Part shown: piece by piece, positions 28,161 through 39,737 of the stretch
Numbering within the stretch: the stretch's first letter is position 1
Layout of the letters: the number at the start of each line of letters is the position of its first letter
Assembly (NCBI GenBank): GCA_021443665.1
Contig: JABUTN010000001.1
Span: 39,891 to 103,890, forward strand
Length of the DNA: 64,000 nucleotides
DNA from: Bacteroidales bacterium
Lineage (GTDB): Bacteria; Bacteroidota; Bacteroidia; Bacteroidales; UBA932
Reading direction: 5' to 3'
Notes under the pieces: model-generated
Seen by the model: only the letters and a program-made list of their open reading frames with translations
Databases searched by the model: none
Told to the model about the DNA's origin: nothing
Translations under genes and position numbers: made by a program

Positions 28161-28724
28161 ATGATTTATCCGATATATGTATATGGTTCCCCCGTCCTCA
28201 GGGCGGTGGCGGAGCCGCTTGACATAGAGAACACTTCCAAGGAGGAGATTCAGACACTCGCGGCGGATATGTTCGCCACTATGAAGAACGCTGACGGAGT
28301 GGGGCTTGCCGGTCCCCAGATCGGTATCTCCAAGAGAATCCTGGTGGTGGACGGCAGCGACCTGACGGACACTTACGCTGAGTTGAGAAACTTCAAAAGG
28401 GTAATGATAAACCCCGTGATTACGGAGCACAGCGACAAAACCTGTTCCTACAGCGAGGGATGCCTGAGTGTGCCTGACATTCACTGCGACATCACAAGGG
28501 TTGAGTCGATGACCGTGGAGTACTACGACGAAAACCTGGAGAAGAAGCTGGAGAAGTTCGACGGTTTCGGCTGCCGTATGGTCCAGCACGAGATGGACCA
28601 CCTTGACGGGAAGATGTTTGTGGACCACGCCTCGCCGATAAGGAAGAAGATGATAGCAAGCAAACTCCACAATATTTCCGCGGGCAAGATCAGGACCCAG
28701 TACAAATCGAAACTGTCAAAGTAA
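28161..28724 (+). CDS. def: Peptide deformylase
   Basis: GVGLAGPQIGISKRILVVD, EGCLSVPDI, VQHEMDHLDGKMFVDH. Confidence 0.96.
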   Translation: MIYPIYVYGSPVLRAVAEPLDIENTSKEEIQTLAADMFATMKNADGVGLAGPQIGISKRILVVDGSDLTDTYAELRNFKRVMINPVITEHSDKTCSYSEGCLSVPDIHCDITRVESMTVEYYDENLEKKLEKFDGFGCRMVQHEMDHLDGKMFVDHASPIRKKMIASKLHNISAGKIRTQYKSKLSK

Positions 28725-28730
28725 AAAACG

Positions 28731-30020
28731 ATGGCCGGCCGGCTCCGAAGATATTTTCTACTGTCGCTTGTGCTTCTGTTGCCGGGCATGGCGCTTCGTG
28801 CCCAGCAGGAGACCAACCCTATGGAGGAATATCACCGCAGTTCGATTTGCGGTATGCTGATACAGCACTCGGGACAGAAGTATGTGAACGATGTGCGGAA
28901 GGCCTATCTGGAAATGCCCCCTTCGGACAAATACAATGAGCACAACATCAAGGGAAGGGTGGTGGAGACGCCTACGAAGCATTTCGAAGACCTGCGTGTG
29001 ATTGAGGACTACCTTTACAAGAAGCAGGTTGGGAAGCAGCTGGTGGAGAAATGGTTCAGCCGCGACCCGGTGGACGGCAGTTTCGATGTGGACCTGATAG
29101 CGGAAAGGGGTCTATATGACGCCTCCGCCTTCAAGGAGGAACTCTCGGGTATGCTCAAAAGGGGAAGCGCCCTGCTGATGGATGCGGGGGAAGACCTCAT
29201 TTCCCACACCTTCGTGCTCGTCTATGACATAGACTACATCGACAAGGAGGCCAATGCCCAGAAGGCGGCCGCGTTCTTTGTCGGGCTTGCCGTTGCTGCG
29301 GGAACCTTGGCCGGAATGCAAGCTTCCAATCCGGACAAGAAACCCGAGGACAGGCGGAAGGCGGAGCTTGCGGCCAGGTCCCTTGAGGGAGTCGCCTTGC
29401 TCGGAGCAGCGATTTCCAGCCAGATAGCGGGTTTCACCGTCAGAATCAGGGCGCATCTTTTCCAGTTGTGCTGGGACCAGGAAACAGCCGACTGGTTCTA
29501 CGAGAACTGCTATTTCGGAAGGGAGGAGCAGGACCCTGAGAAGAAAAGGCTATGGGAGTCGCTGCCGGACGATGCCTTCACCCTGAAATACTTGGGCAGC
29601 CACAGCGCGAAAAGCGCAAAGACAGTGCTTCGCGGAGTCGAATCCCCTCACGAAGTGATACAGAAGGTGATTTACCGTGCTATGGACAACTCCCGCGCCA
29701 AACTCGCAAAGAGATACAACGTGTTCCGCGTGAGGGTGCCGCTGATGAGCGTTGAAGGCAAGAAGGTGAAGGCCCCCATAGGACTCAAGGAAGGAGTCCG
29801 TCCCGGTGCCCGTTTCGAAGTGCTTGAGAGGGTGCTCGGCAGCGACGGCACCACCAGATATGTCCGCAGGGGCATAATCAGGGCCATAGGAAACGAAATC
29901 TGGGACAACCGCTTTATGTCTGTGGAAGAGGAGGCCGCCAATGCCGAACTCGGATATACATCTTTCCGCATAGTCAGGGGCAACGGCATCGTCCCCGGTA
30001 TGCTCATCCGCGAGTTGTAA
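28731..30020 (+). CDS. Conserved hypothetical secreted protein
   Basis: N-term signal peptide (LLSLVLLLPGMALRAQQ), 429 aa; no family recognised. Confidence 0.6.
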   Translation: MAGRLRRYFLLSLVLLLPGMALRAQQETNPMEEYHRSSICGMLIQHSGQKYVNDVRKAYLEMPPSDKYNEHNIKGRVVETPTKHFEDLRVIEDYLYKKQVGKQLVEKWFSRDPVDGSFDVDLIAERGLYDASAFKEELSGMLKRGSALLMDAGEDLISHTFVLVYDIDYIDKEANAQKAAAFFVGLAVAAGTLAGMQASNPDKKPEDRRKAELAARSLEGVALLGAAISSQIAGFTVRIRAHLFQLCWDQETADWFYENCYFGREEQDPEKKRLWESLPDDAFTLKYLGSHSAKSAKTVLRGVESPHEVIQKVIYRAMDNSRAKLAKRYNVFRVRVPLMSVEGKKVKAPIGLKEGVRPGARFEVLERVLGSDGTTRYVRRGIIRAIGNEIWDNRFMSVEEEAANAELGYTSFRIVRGNGIVPGMLIREL

Positions 30021-30034
30021 AAGCACAGATAAAA

Positions 30035-30065
30035 TTTGTTAATTTTTTAAAACGGATTACTTTTG
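30035..30065 (+). promoter_or_regulatory. Bacteroidetes promoter: -33 TTTG, 19-nt spacer, -7 TACTTTTG
   Basis: TTTG at 30035-30038 and TACTTTTG at 30058-30065, immediately upstream of the riboswitch. Confidence 0.65.
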
Positions 30066-30067
30066 CG

Positions 30068-30215
30068 TCCGGAATGACGGCGAAGGGAACCCGGTGTGAA
30101 TCCGGGGCTATACCCGTAGCTGTGAAATCTTTCAGACCGAAGGCCATCTTTTGCCACTGTCACTTTGATGATGGGAAGGCGCCTGAGGGGATTAAGCCAG
30201 AAGACCTGCCGCATT
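30068..30215 (+). ncRNA. Cobalamin (AdoCbl-type) riboswitch
   Basis: GAAGGGAACCCGGTGTGAATCCGGGGCTATACCCGTAGCTGTGA...GCCACTG...GATGGGAAGGCGCCTGAGGGGATTAAGCCAGAAGACCTGCC; precedes a TonB receptor and BtuF/C/D-like genes. Confidence 0.93.
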
Positions 30216-30261
30216 CCTCCGACTTGAACGGACCCGGGAAAAGGTTCCGATAGGTTAACAG

Positions 30262-32241
30262 ATGCGCAGGATCATATCCTTCATAGTTGCGGCGGCTGCC
30301 CTGCTGCCTTTGTGTGTGACGGTGTCCGCCCAGGACATCGCGGATACGCTTGCATCCACCACCATCACTGCGGAAGGCAAACCCAGCGCCGCGAAAAGCA
30401 CCGCCCCCGTGCAGAGCCTGACCGTGGCCGAACTCGGCAAACTCGGCATCGGGGACATCACCCGCGCCGTGAACACCTTCGCCGGGGTACAGATTCGCGA
30501 CTACGGCGGAATAGGGGGAGTCAAGACCGTGTCCATAAGGAGTCTCGGCGGCCAGCATACGGCCGTAAGTTATGACGGGGTGACCATCAGCAACGCGCAG
30601 AACGGCCAGATAGACATAGGCCGTTTCAACCTCGAAAATGTGCAGATGCTGAGCCTTAACATAGGCGCGGACGACAATATTTTTCGCAGTGCCCGCAGTT
30701 ATGCCAGCGCCGGAGTGCTGAACATCACCACCCGGAAGCCGGACTACAGCGACAAGCGTTTCCACGCCGGGGTGGGGCTCAAGGCAGCCTCCTTCCTGAC
30801 CTTCAATCCTTCCCTGTATTTCGATGCGGCCATAGGGAAAAACTGGTCGCTGGGGCTGAACGCGGACTACCTCCACACGAACGGAGACTACCCTTTCACC
30901 GTACACAACGGCACAGAGACCACCACATACAGGCGTCTAAACAGCGATGTCAACACCGTGCGGGCCGAGGCCAACGTCTTCGGAGACCTGGGGCGCTCAG
31001 GCAGCCTGAGCCTCAAGGGGAGTTTCATGTGGAGCGAGAGAGGCCTGCCGGGAGCCGTCATTCTCTATGTCCAGGACCCTACGGAACGCCTCTGGGACAG
31101 ACTTTCCTTCGCCCAGGCCAGGTATGAGAACCACTGGGGCATCTGGTCTTTTCAGGCGCAGGCAAAATTCAGCAACGACTTCACCCGTTACAGCGACAAG
31201 AAGGCCATCTACCCCGGCGGCGAGAAGCTTAACATCTATACGCAGAACGAATATTATCTAAGCGCTGTGGTCCGTGTGAGTCCGCTGAAGGGCCTGAGCA
31301 TTTCCCTAGCCCAGGATGTGGCCGTGAACACCCTGGACGCCAACCTTGAAAGGTTCGTCTATCCGCTCCGCGTCACCTCCCTGACGGCCCTGGCCGCCCA
31401 ATACCATATCAGTTTCTTCACGGCCACGGCCAGCGTTCTGGGCACCTATGTCCACGACAAGGTGAAGGTGGGCGAGGCGCAGGGCGACAAATGGCGTTTC
31501 ACTCCCTGCATCAGCCTGAGTTTCGAGGCCCTGCCCTGGCTGCGCATAAGGGCGATGTACCAGGACCTTTTCCGCACGCCCACCTTCAACGAACTCTACT
31601 ACACGAGTATGGGCAACACCAAACTGAAGCCGGAATTGGCCCGCCAGGTCAACCTCGGCCTGACCATAGCTGCCTCGCCCCTGCCCGAGGTCCTCTCCTG
31701 GCTGGAGTTCACCGCCGACGGCTATTTCAACAGCGTGCGCGACAAGATAGTCTGCCGCCCCACGATGTTCCTGTGGAGCACCTTCAATATGGGAAAGGTG
31801 AACATCGGAGGACTCGACCTCTCACTTTCCACCCGCTGGAGGTTGCCGCATCTGATGGGCATTGAGTTCGGCGGACACTACTCCTTCCAGCACGCGGTGG
31901 ACGTGACCGACAAGGAGGAAAAGACCTACGGCCACCAGATTCCCTACACTCCCCGCCACAGCGGCAATGTCTCGCTGGTGTTCAGCACGCCCTGGATAAA
32001 CCTGTCATATATGATGACGGCTGTGGGGGAACGCTACTCCTGGCCCCAGAACACAGCGGCCAACAGGCTGGACCCCTATATGGAGCATACCATCGCCCTC
32101 TACCACAACTTCGAGTGGAGGCGCTGCTCCCTGCTGGTGCAGGGCGAATGCATCAACCTCGCGAATGCGCAGTACGAGGTGATACACAACTATCCTATGC
32201 CCGGACGAACCTGGCAATTGACACTAAAATTCAAATATTGA
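30262..32241 (+). CDS. TonB-dependent receptor, BtuB-like cobalamin transporter
   Basis: Plug domain (GDITRAVNTFAGVQIRDYGGIGGVKTVSIRSLGGQHTAVSYDGV), C-terminal barrel ending LTLKFKY; directly downstream of the riboswitch. Confidence 0.88.
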   Translation: MRRIISFIVAAAALLPLCVTVSAQDIADTLASTTITAEGKPSAAKSTAPVQSLTVAELGKLGIGDITRAVNTFAGVQIRDYGGIGGVKTVSIRSLGGQHTAVSYDGVTISNAQNGQIDIGRFNLENVQMLSLNIGADDNIFRSARSYASAGVLNITTRKPDYSDKRFHAGVGLKAASFLTFNPSLYFDAAIGKNWSLGLNADYLHTNGDYPFTVHNGTETTTYRRLNSDVNTVRAEANVFGDLGRSGSLSLKGSFMWSERGLPGAVILYVQDPTERLWDRLSFAQARYENHWGIWSFQAQAKFSNDFTRYSDKKAIYPGGEKLNIYTQNEYYLSAVVRVSPLKGLSISLAQDVAVNTLDANLERFVYPLRVTSLTALAAQYHISFFTATASVLGTYVHDKVKVGEAQGDKWRFTPCISLSFEALPWLRIRAMYQDLFRTPTFNELYYTSMGNTKLKPELARQVNLGLTIAASPLPEVLSWLEFTADGYFNSVRDKIVCRPTMFLWSTFNMGKVNIGGLDLSLSTRWRLPHLMGIEFGGHYSFQHAVDVTDKEEKTYGHQIPYTPRHSGNVSLVFSTPWINLSYMMTAVGERYSWPQNTAANRLDPYMEHTIALYHNFEWRRCSLLVQGECINLANAQYEVIHNYPMPGRTWQLTLKFKY

Positions 32242-32242
32242 T

Positions 32243-33328
32243 ATGAAAAAGTTTTTATTCTTCGCAGCGGTCGCAGTTGCTCTTGCTGCCTGTCAGAAAA
32301 ATCCGGGTCCAGAACCCGGACCCGATCCCGAACCCCTTCCCTCAAGCCCCGAACAGGTGTGGGTGTTGCACAATGGCACCTGGGGAGGCAGCGACTCCGA
32401 AATCATGATTTACGACCGCGAGAGCGGCAATGTCCTGACATCCGCCTTCCAGACCGTCAACGGGAAGAGGTTGGGAGACACGGCCAACGATATGATTGCC
32501 TGCGGTGAACTCGTCGCCATTGCCGCCACCGGCTCGAAATGTGTGTGGATTGTGTATAAGAATGTCACGGAAGTGGCTCAGATTGTGGTCACCGGAGCGG
32601 ACGGAACAGCCTTGTCGCCCCGCCGGCTCGCCTACGACGGCAGCTATGTGTACATCACCTTGCAGGAGGGAGTCCTGGCGCGTGCAAGTGCCGCCACAGG
32701 CTGGCAGGCCGAGACCCTCGAGGTGGGTCCCGCTCCCGAGGGTCTGCTCTATGACAATGGCCTGCTCTATGTGGTGAACTCAGATGAATACTCCAGCCCT
32801 ATGGGCATGAACGCCTCCATCTCCATTGTGGACGCCGCGCAGTTCAAGGTGGTCAAGACAGTCCCCTGCAACTGCAACGCACAACAGCTGTATCGTGTCA
32901 GCGAAGACAAGTTCTATCTTATGAGTTGGGGAAACTATGCGGACATTCCCGCCGCGTTGACCGTTTTTAACCCCAAGACCTACACCCTGACGGATGTGGC
33001 CGGGGTTGCACCCACCTTCTTCGCTGTAGGGACAGGCAACAAGGCATATTATGCAAGTAGGGAGTATGATGCGGCCTGGAATCCCACCATCACTTACTGC
33101 AACTTTGATACGTCCGCTGACAGCAGAATCGGGGAATTCGTGCCCGCAAGCGCAGTGAAGCCCGACATCAACGCCATCGGGCTGGATCCCGAGACCTCTA
33201 ATGTATGGATGGGCTGCTCCGACTATATGAGCAACGGCAGCATAATCGTGTTCTCACCCGAGGGTCAGGAGCAGATGCGTATCAAGGATACCGGCGCTGT
33301 GAATCCCCAGGCCTTCCTCTTCCTTTAA
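32243..33328 (+). CDS. Surface beta-propeller lipoprotein (YncE/DUF5074-like, BtuG-like by context)
   Basis: Lipobox LAACQKN, Pro-rich linker PGPEPGPDPEP, blades such as VWVLHNGTWGGSDSEIMIYDRESG; lies between BtuB-like and BtuF-like genes. Confidence 0.72.
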   Translation: MKKFLFFAAVAVALAACQKNPGPEPGPDPEPLPSSPEQVWVLHNGTWGGSDSEIMIYDRESGNVLTSAFQTVNGKRLGDTANDMIACGELVAIAATGSKCVWIVYKNVTEVAQIVVTGADGTALSPRRLAYDGSYVYITLQEGVLARASAATGWQAETLEVGPAPEGLLYDNGLLYVVNSDEYSSPMGMNASISIVDAAQFKVVKTVPCNCNAQQLYRVSEDKFYLMSWGNYADIPAALTVFNPKTYTLTDVAGVAPTFFAVGTGNKAYYASREYDAAWNPTITYCNFDTSADSRIGEFVPASAVKPDINAIGLDPETSNVWMGCSDYMSNGSIIVFSPEGQEQMRIKDTGAVNPQAFLFL

Positions 33329-33331
33329 TAT

Positions 33332-34414
33332 ATGAAGAAAACTCTGTCGGTCCTGCTGCTTCTGCTCAGCCTCAATGCCTTTGCCGACCAGACCGGGAGG
33401 GCCCGGTATTTGAGGATAGAGAAGGCTGAAGCCTATACCGTGGTCACTGTCCTCGACCCCTGGAAGAAAGGCTCGGAGATAGGACGCTATGTGCTGGTTC
33501 CAGGGAAAAAGCAGGTTGAAAGCCTTCCCAAAGGGCAGGTGATAAAGGTGCCTGTGAGCAGGGCTGTAATCTATACCTCCGTCCATTCGGCTATGGTGGA
33601 GGCAGTGGGAGCGGAAGAGCGGATAGCTGCGGTCTGCGAGAGCGAGTACCTGACAAGCGAGAACCTGAAGAAGGCTGTCAGGGATGGCCTCATCAAGGAC
33701 CTTGGCTCTGCAACCACCCCCAACATAGAGAAGATGCTGCTGTGCCGCCCCGATGTGATACTTGCCACCCCCTACGAGAACAACAGCTCCGGAAACGCCT
33801 CCAAGACCGGCGCCCCCATAGTGCAGTTGCCTGACTATATGGAGCAGGACCCTCTTGCGCGGGTGGAATGGCTCAGGTTCATAGGGCTTCTGTTCGGAGC
33901 CGAGGAAAGGGCGGAATCCCTCTACCGGGAGGTTTGCTCGCAGTATGAGTCCCTCAAAGCACTCGCCGCCACCGCCACGCGCAGGCCTAAGGTTATGACC
34001 GAACGCAAGTGGGGCTCCTCCTGGGGCGTGGCAGCAGGCGGGAGTTACATAGCCCGTATGCTTGCGGACGCTGGCGCTGACTACATCTTTTCCGACCATC
34101 CCGGCTCCGGCTCAAGTTACGCCTCTGTGGAGCAGGTGCTCGAGAGGGGCAGGGACGCCGATTTCTGGCTTCTCAAATACACTATGGACGGCGGCAGACA
34201 GATGAGCAGGGCCGATTTGGCCGGAGACAACCCTGTCTATAAGGTTTTCGCCCCCTATCAGAAAGGGACAGTCTGGGGCTGCAACACCATCTCCACTCCC
34301 TATTATGACCTGATAGCGATACACCCCGAAAAGGTGCTTGCCGAATTTATTGCTATCTTTCACCCCGAATTGCTGCCCGATTACAAATTCCTGCTCTACC
34401 ATAAGTTGAAATGA
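33332..34414 (+). CDS. ABC transporter substrate-binding protein (BtuF/FecB-like)
   Basis: PVSRAVIYTSVHSAMVEAVGAEERIAAVCE, MLLCRPDVILATPYENN; periplasmic binding protein fold typical of B12/Fe-siderophore uptake. Confidence 0.85.
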   Translation: MKKTLSVLLLLLSLNAFADQTGRARYLRIEKAEAYTVVTVLDPWKKGSEIGRYVLVPGKKQVESLPKGQVIKVPVSRAVIYTSVHSAMVEAVGAEERIAAVCESEYLTSENLKKAVRDGLIKDLGSATTPNIEKMLLCRPDVILATPYENNSSGNASKTGAPIVQLPDYMEQDPLARVEWLRFIGLLFGAEERAESLYREVCSQYESLKALAATATRRPKVMTERKWGSSWGVAAGGSYIARMLADAGADYIFSDHPGSGSSYASVEQVLERGRDADFWLLKYTMDGGRQMSRADLAGDNPVYKVFAPYQKGTVWGCNTISTPYYDLIAIHPEKVLAEFIAIFHPELLPDYKFLLYHKLK

Positions 34415-35421
34415 ACAAAAGGACACATATCTGCTTCGCCGCCCTCTCCGCCGCCCTGCTGGTGCTGTTTGTGCTGGCCCTGCTGCTCGGCCCCGTGGCC
34501 ATTCCTGCGGGGGAGGTCTGGGCTGCCTTGCTCGGCAAGGGCGATCCGCTCTGGGCCACGATAGTGCTGCAGTCGCGCCTGCCTCAGGCGGTGACTGCCC
34601 TGCTTGCCGGCGCCGCTTTGGCTGTCAGCGGCCTGCTGTTGCAGACCCTGTTCAGCAACCCTCTCGCCGGGCCCTCCATCCTCGGCGTAAGTGACGGTGC
34701 CAATCTCGGCGTGGCCGTAGTGATGCTCTCCGTCGGCGCCGGCGCCGGCCTGGGATTTTGGCTCACGACAGTCCTTGCCGCGATGGCAGGGTCGGCCGTG
34801 GTGCTGGGACTCATAGTGGCCTTCGCCCGCAGGGTGAAAAGCAGCACTATGCTCCTGATTATCGGAATAATGATAGGCTACATAGCCTCTTCGCTCATAT
34901 CCATCCTCAACTTCCACGCGGCCGCTGACCAGGTGCACCGCTATGTGATGTGGGGAATGGGGGACTTCAGTTCGGTGACAATGGACCGCTTGCCATATTT
35001 CTGCAGCTTTGTGCTGCTTGCCCTCGCGGCTTCTCTGCTTCTGGTCAAGCCCCTTGACGCCCTGCTTCTGGGCGAGGCCTACGCTGCCAATCTGGGTGTG
35101 AACGTGCAGCGCACGAGGGTGTGGATAATGCTTTGTACCGGACTGATGACGGCCGCCGTGACCGCCTTCTGCGGCCCCATCTCCTTCATCGGTCTCGCCG
35201 TTCCCCATATCGCAAGGCTGATGCTCGGCAGTTCCAACCACCACAATCTGCTGCCCGTCACGCTTCTCGCTGGAGCGTGCCTTGCCCTTCTGTGTTCCAT
35301 CTTGACCTGTCTGCCCGGCACAAGTTCCGTGCTTCCGCTCAACGCCGTGACCCCTCTCTTCGGCGCCCCGGTCATCATATATGTCATTATGAATCGCCGT
35401 AAAATCCACTATTTCAACTGA
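34411..35421 (+). CDS. FecCD/BtuC-family ABC transporter permease
   Basis: LQSRLPQAVTALLAGAALAVSGLLLQTLFSNPLAGPSILGVSDGANLG; FCGPISFIGLAVPHIARL. Confidence 0.92.
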   Translation: MNKRTHICFAALSAALLVLFVLALLLGPVAIPAGEVWAALLGKGDPLWATIVLQSRLPQAVTALLAGAALAVSGLLLQTLFSNPLAGPSILGVSDGANLGVAVVMLSVGAGAGLGFWLTTVLAAMAGSAVVLGLIVAFARRVKSSTMLLIIGIMIGYIASSLISILNFHAAADQVHRYVMWGMGDFSSVTMDRLPYFCSFVLLALAASLLLVKPLDALLLGEAYAANLGVNVQRTRVWIMLCTGLMTAAVTAFCGPISFIGLAVPHIARLMLGSSNHHNLLPVTLLAGACLALLCSILTCLPGTSSVLPLNAVTPLFGAPVIIYVIMNRRKIHYFN

Positions 35422-35423
35422 TT

Positions 35424-36188
35424 ATGGAACTTGTCCTCAAAAATCTGGGCATAGGATACGGCAGAACAGTTGTCCAATGCGGCCTTGAGCAGAGCCTGAT
35501 GGAGGCCGGTGTGACCTCGCTACTCGGGGCGAACGGGGCCGGCAAATCCACCCTGTTGCGCACCATCTGCGGCCTTGAAAAGCCCCTGGAGGGCAGTGTG
35601 CTGCTCGACGGCAGGGCGGTTGCAGGAATGAATGAAAGGGAAATATCCCTGAGAATAGGGGTGGTTTGGACTTCAAGGCCTCCCGCAGCCGCCCTGACGG
35701 TGAGCGAGATGGTGGCTATGGGACGTCAGCCCCATACCGGCTTCTGGGGCCGTTTGGGAGAGAGGGACAGGAGGGTGTGCGCCCGTGCCCTTGAAGATGT
35801 GGGTATGAGTTCCAAGGCTGAACGCTACTTCGGCACTCTCTCTGACGGCGAGCGCCAGAAGGTGATGATAGCGAAGGCCCTTGTCCAGGAGTGTCCTGTC
35901 ATTATTATGGATGAGCCCACGGCCTTCCTCGATGTGACCTCCCGCATAGAAATAATGCTGCTGATGCGTTCCATTGCCGAAAAGTACCATAGGAGTATCC
36001 TGCTCTCCACCCACGACCTTGACATTGCCCTGAGACACTCGCACTACCTCTGGCTGCTATCGTCAAACGGACTGCCTATGACGGCGGGCACTCCCGAAGA
36101 ACTGCTCTCACGCCGGGCGATAGGACCGTATTTCGATACCCCATCCCTGGTCTTTGACCACGAAAGCAGGAGTTTTAGGACAAAATAG
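35424..36188 (+). CDS. ABC transporter ATP-binding protein (BtuD-like)
   Basis: LGANGAGKSTLLRTICGLE, LSDGERQKVMIAKALVQECPVIIMDEPTAFLD. Confidence 0.92.
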   Translation: MELVLKNLGIGYGRTVVQCGLEQSLMEAGVTSLLGANGAGKSTLLRTICGLEKPLEGSVLLDGRAVAGMNEREISLRIGVVWTSRPPAAALTVSEMVAMGRQPHTGFWGRLGERDRRVCARALEDVGMSSKAERYFGTLSDGERQKVMIAKALVQECPVIIMDEPTAFLDVTSRIEIMLLMRSIAEKYHRSILLSTHDLDIALRHSHYLWLLSSNGLPMTAGTPEELLSRRAIGPYFDTPSLVFDHESRSFRTK

Positions 36189-36807
36189 CCTTGAGGTCGT
36201 CGAGACCATCGGCGTAATGGGTGGCGGGGATGTTGCGGTCGGCGGGCCTGCGGTGTGAGACCAGGCAGAAATCGCAGCCGGCGCCCAGGCCGCAGCTCGA
36301 GTCCATAACCGTATCACCCACGTAAAGACATTCCGAAGGCTTTGCTCCGGTGCGCCTGACATATTCGAGCAGGGGAGCCGGGTCCGGTTTGTGGAGGACA
36401 GTGTCGTTGGCCCCTATTATGGTGCCGAAAAGGCGGTCCTTGACAAGCCATTGCTCCAGGTTGGGGTCGTTCCCGATCTCGTTCAGGTTGCGGGAGGTGA
36501 CAATTCCCATCTGCGCCCCCGAGCGTGCGAGGTCGTGCAGAAAGTTTGAAACCCCCTCGTAGGGGACAATCAGACTGAATTTCTCCCTGAAGTGTTTCTC
36601 CCAGATTTCCAACCCCTCTTCATAGTCGGGGAAATTGAGCGCATTCAGGGTTTCAAGCGAGGGTATGCCGAAAAAGGGGACGAGTTCCTCGTAAGCCATA
36701 TCCTTGCCGAGCACTTCCTTCACGGTCTGCTGCAGAGACAGCACGAGAGTGGTCTCCGAGTCGATCAGAGTGCCGTCGATATCAAAGACAATGTGTTTGT
36801 ATTTCAT
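36175..36807 (-). CDS. HAD-family hydrolase (phosphoglycolate phosphatase-like)
   Basis: MKYKHIVFDIDGTLIDSETT, GIVTSRN, YVGDTVMDSSCGLGAG. 3' end overlaps the convergent BtuD-like gene by 14 nt. Confidence 0.85.
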   Translation of the reverse strand: MKYKHIVFDIDGTLIDSETTLVLSLQQTVKEVLGKDMAYEELVPFFGIPSLETLNALNFPDYEEGLEIWEKHFREKFSLIVPYEGVSNFLHDLARSGAQMGIVTSRNLNEIGNDPNLEQWLVKDRLFGTIIGANDTVLHKPDPAPLLEYVRRTGAKPSECLYVGDTVMDSSCGLGAGCDFCLVSHRRPADRNIPATHYADGLDDLKAILS

Positions 36808-36876
36808 AGCGGCCGCTAAAATAAGGGGCATTTTTTATATTCGCAAAAAAGTGTTAGATTTGCCACCGCATACTAA

Positions 36877-38394
<1,518 letters not shown>

Positions 38395-38408
38395 TGAGGT
38401 ATCCCGCT

Positions 38409-38648
38409 ATGAGACTTGTGATAATCACCCCCGAGGCTACCCTGTGCGACCAAGAGGTCGAGCGCGTCTTTGTGCCCGGCAAACAGGGCTCCTTCGAGAT
38501 TCTGAAGGGCCACGCTCCCCTGATTTCCCTTCTGGTGAAAGGGACGGTCAGTTACGGAATGATGGCGGGCGCCCTTTCACAGGTGGAAGTCGGAGGCGGA
38601 TTCGTCAAAGTTGAAAAAGACACAGTTACGATATGCGTGGCGCGTTAG
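38409..38648 (+). CDS. atpC: F0F1 ATP synthase subunit epsilon
   Basis: MRLVIITPEATLCDQEVERVFVPGKQGSFEILKGHAPLISLLVKG; between atpD and atpB. Confidence 0.9.
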   Translation: MRLVIITPEATLCDQEVERVFVPGKQGSFEILKGHAPLISLLVKGTVSYGMMAGALSQVEVGGGFVKVEKDTVTICVAR

Positions 38649-39709
38649 TGAAGATATTGCTTTGCACAGTCCTGCTGTTCGCGGGAATGGGGCTCGCCGG
38701 TGCCGCCGAGTCGCAGAAGATTGTGCCCAAGGACATAGTCCTGGGCCACGTGGGCGACTCCTACCAGTGGCATCTGCTCACCACCGCTGAAGGGCATCAT
38801 GTGAGCATCTACCTGCCCGTTATCCTGCACAGCCGCGGCACGGGCTGGCACATCTTCTCAAGCCGTCACCTCTACGGCCACGGCGAGGGCGAATATCCCG
38901 AATATGAGGGCTTCCGCATCGCCTCAGAAGGGCAGTACAAGGACAAAATCGTGGAAACTGGCCCCGGCGGAGAGGAAATCCGCCCTCTGGACCTTTCGCT
39001 CACCAAGACGGCGGCCGGCATTCTCATCAACTCAGCCGTGCTGATAATCATTATGCTCGTCTGCATAAGATACTACCGCCGCCACGAGGCTGTGGATTAC
39101 GCGCCGAAGGGCTTCGTGGGGCTTGTGGAATGGCTTTCGAACAGCATACTGGAAGGCGTGATAATACCCTGCGTGGGCGAAAACTACCGCAAGTTTGCGC
39201 CCTTCCTGCTGACGGTGTTCTTCTTCATCTTCGTCAACAACCTGATGGGCCTGATTCCCTTCTTCCCCGGCGGAGCCAACGTGACCGGCAACATTGCCGT
39301 GACCTTCATACTCGCGCTCTCCACCTTCCTTGTCGTGAACATTTTCGGAACGAAGGAATACTACAAGGAAATCTTCTGGCCGGATGTGCCTATGTTCCTG
39401 AAGGCGATTCCCCTGATGCCCCTGATTGAGTTTGTCGGGATGTTCACAAAACCCTTCGCCCTGATGGTCCGTCTCTTCGCCAACATCCTCGCGGGCCACT
39501 CCATCATCCTCTCGCTCACCTGCATCATTTTCATCTCGGCGCAGATGGGAGCCGGGATGTGTGCCGGAATGAGCGCGGTGTCGGTATTCTTTATGATTTT
39601 CATGAACCTTATAGAACTGCTTGTGGCCTTCCTCCAGGCCTATGTCTTCACGATGCTCAGCTCGGTGTTCATAGGAATGGCGCAGGTCAGGCACGAAGCA
39701 CACGAATAA
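38633..39709 (+). CDS. atpB: F0F1 ATP synthase subunit a (with extended N-terminal extracytoplasmic region)
   Basis: FVNNLMGLIPFFPGGANVTGNIAVTF; LMVRLFANILAGHSIIL; N-term signal-like segment. Confidence 0.94.
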   Translation: MRGALVKILLCTVLLFAGMGLAGAAESQKIVPKDIVLGHVGDSYQWHLLTTAEGHHVSIYLPVILHSRGTGWHIFSSRHLYGHGEGEYPEYEGFRIASEGQYKDKIVETGPGGEEIRPLDLSLTKTAAGILINSAVLIIIMLVCIRYYRRHEAVDYAPKGFVGLVEWLSNSILEGVIIPCVGENYRKFAPFLLTVFFFIFVNNLMGLIPFFPGGANVTGNIAVTFILALSTFLVVNIFGTKEYYKEIFWPDVPMFLKAIPLMPLIEFVGMFTKPFALMVRLFANILAGHSIILSLTCIIFISAQMGAGMCAGMSAVSVFFMIFMNLIELLVAFLQAYVFTMLSSVFIGMAQVRHEAHE

Positions 39710-39737
39710 ATATCAACAATAAATAAAACAAAACACT

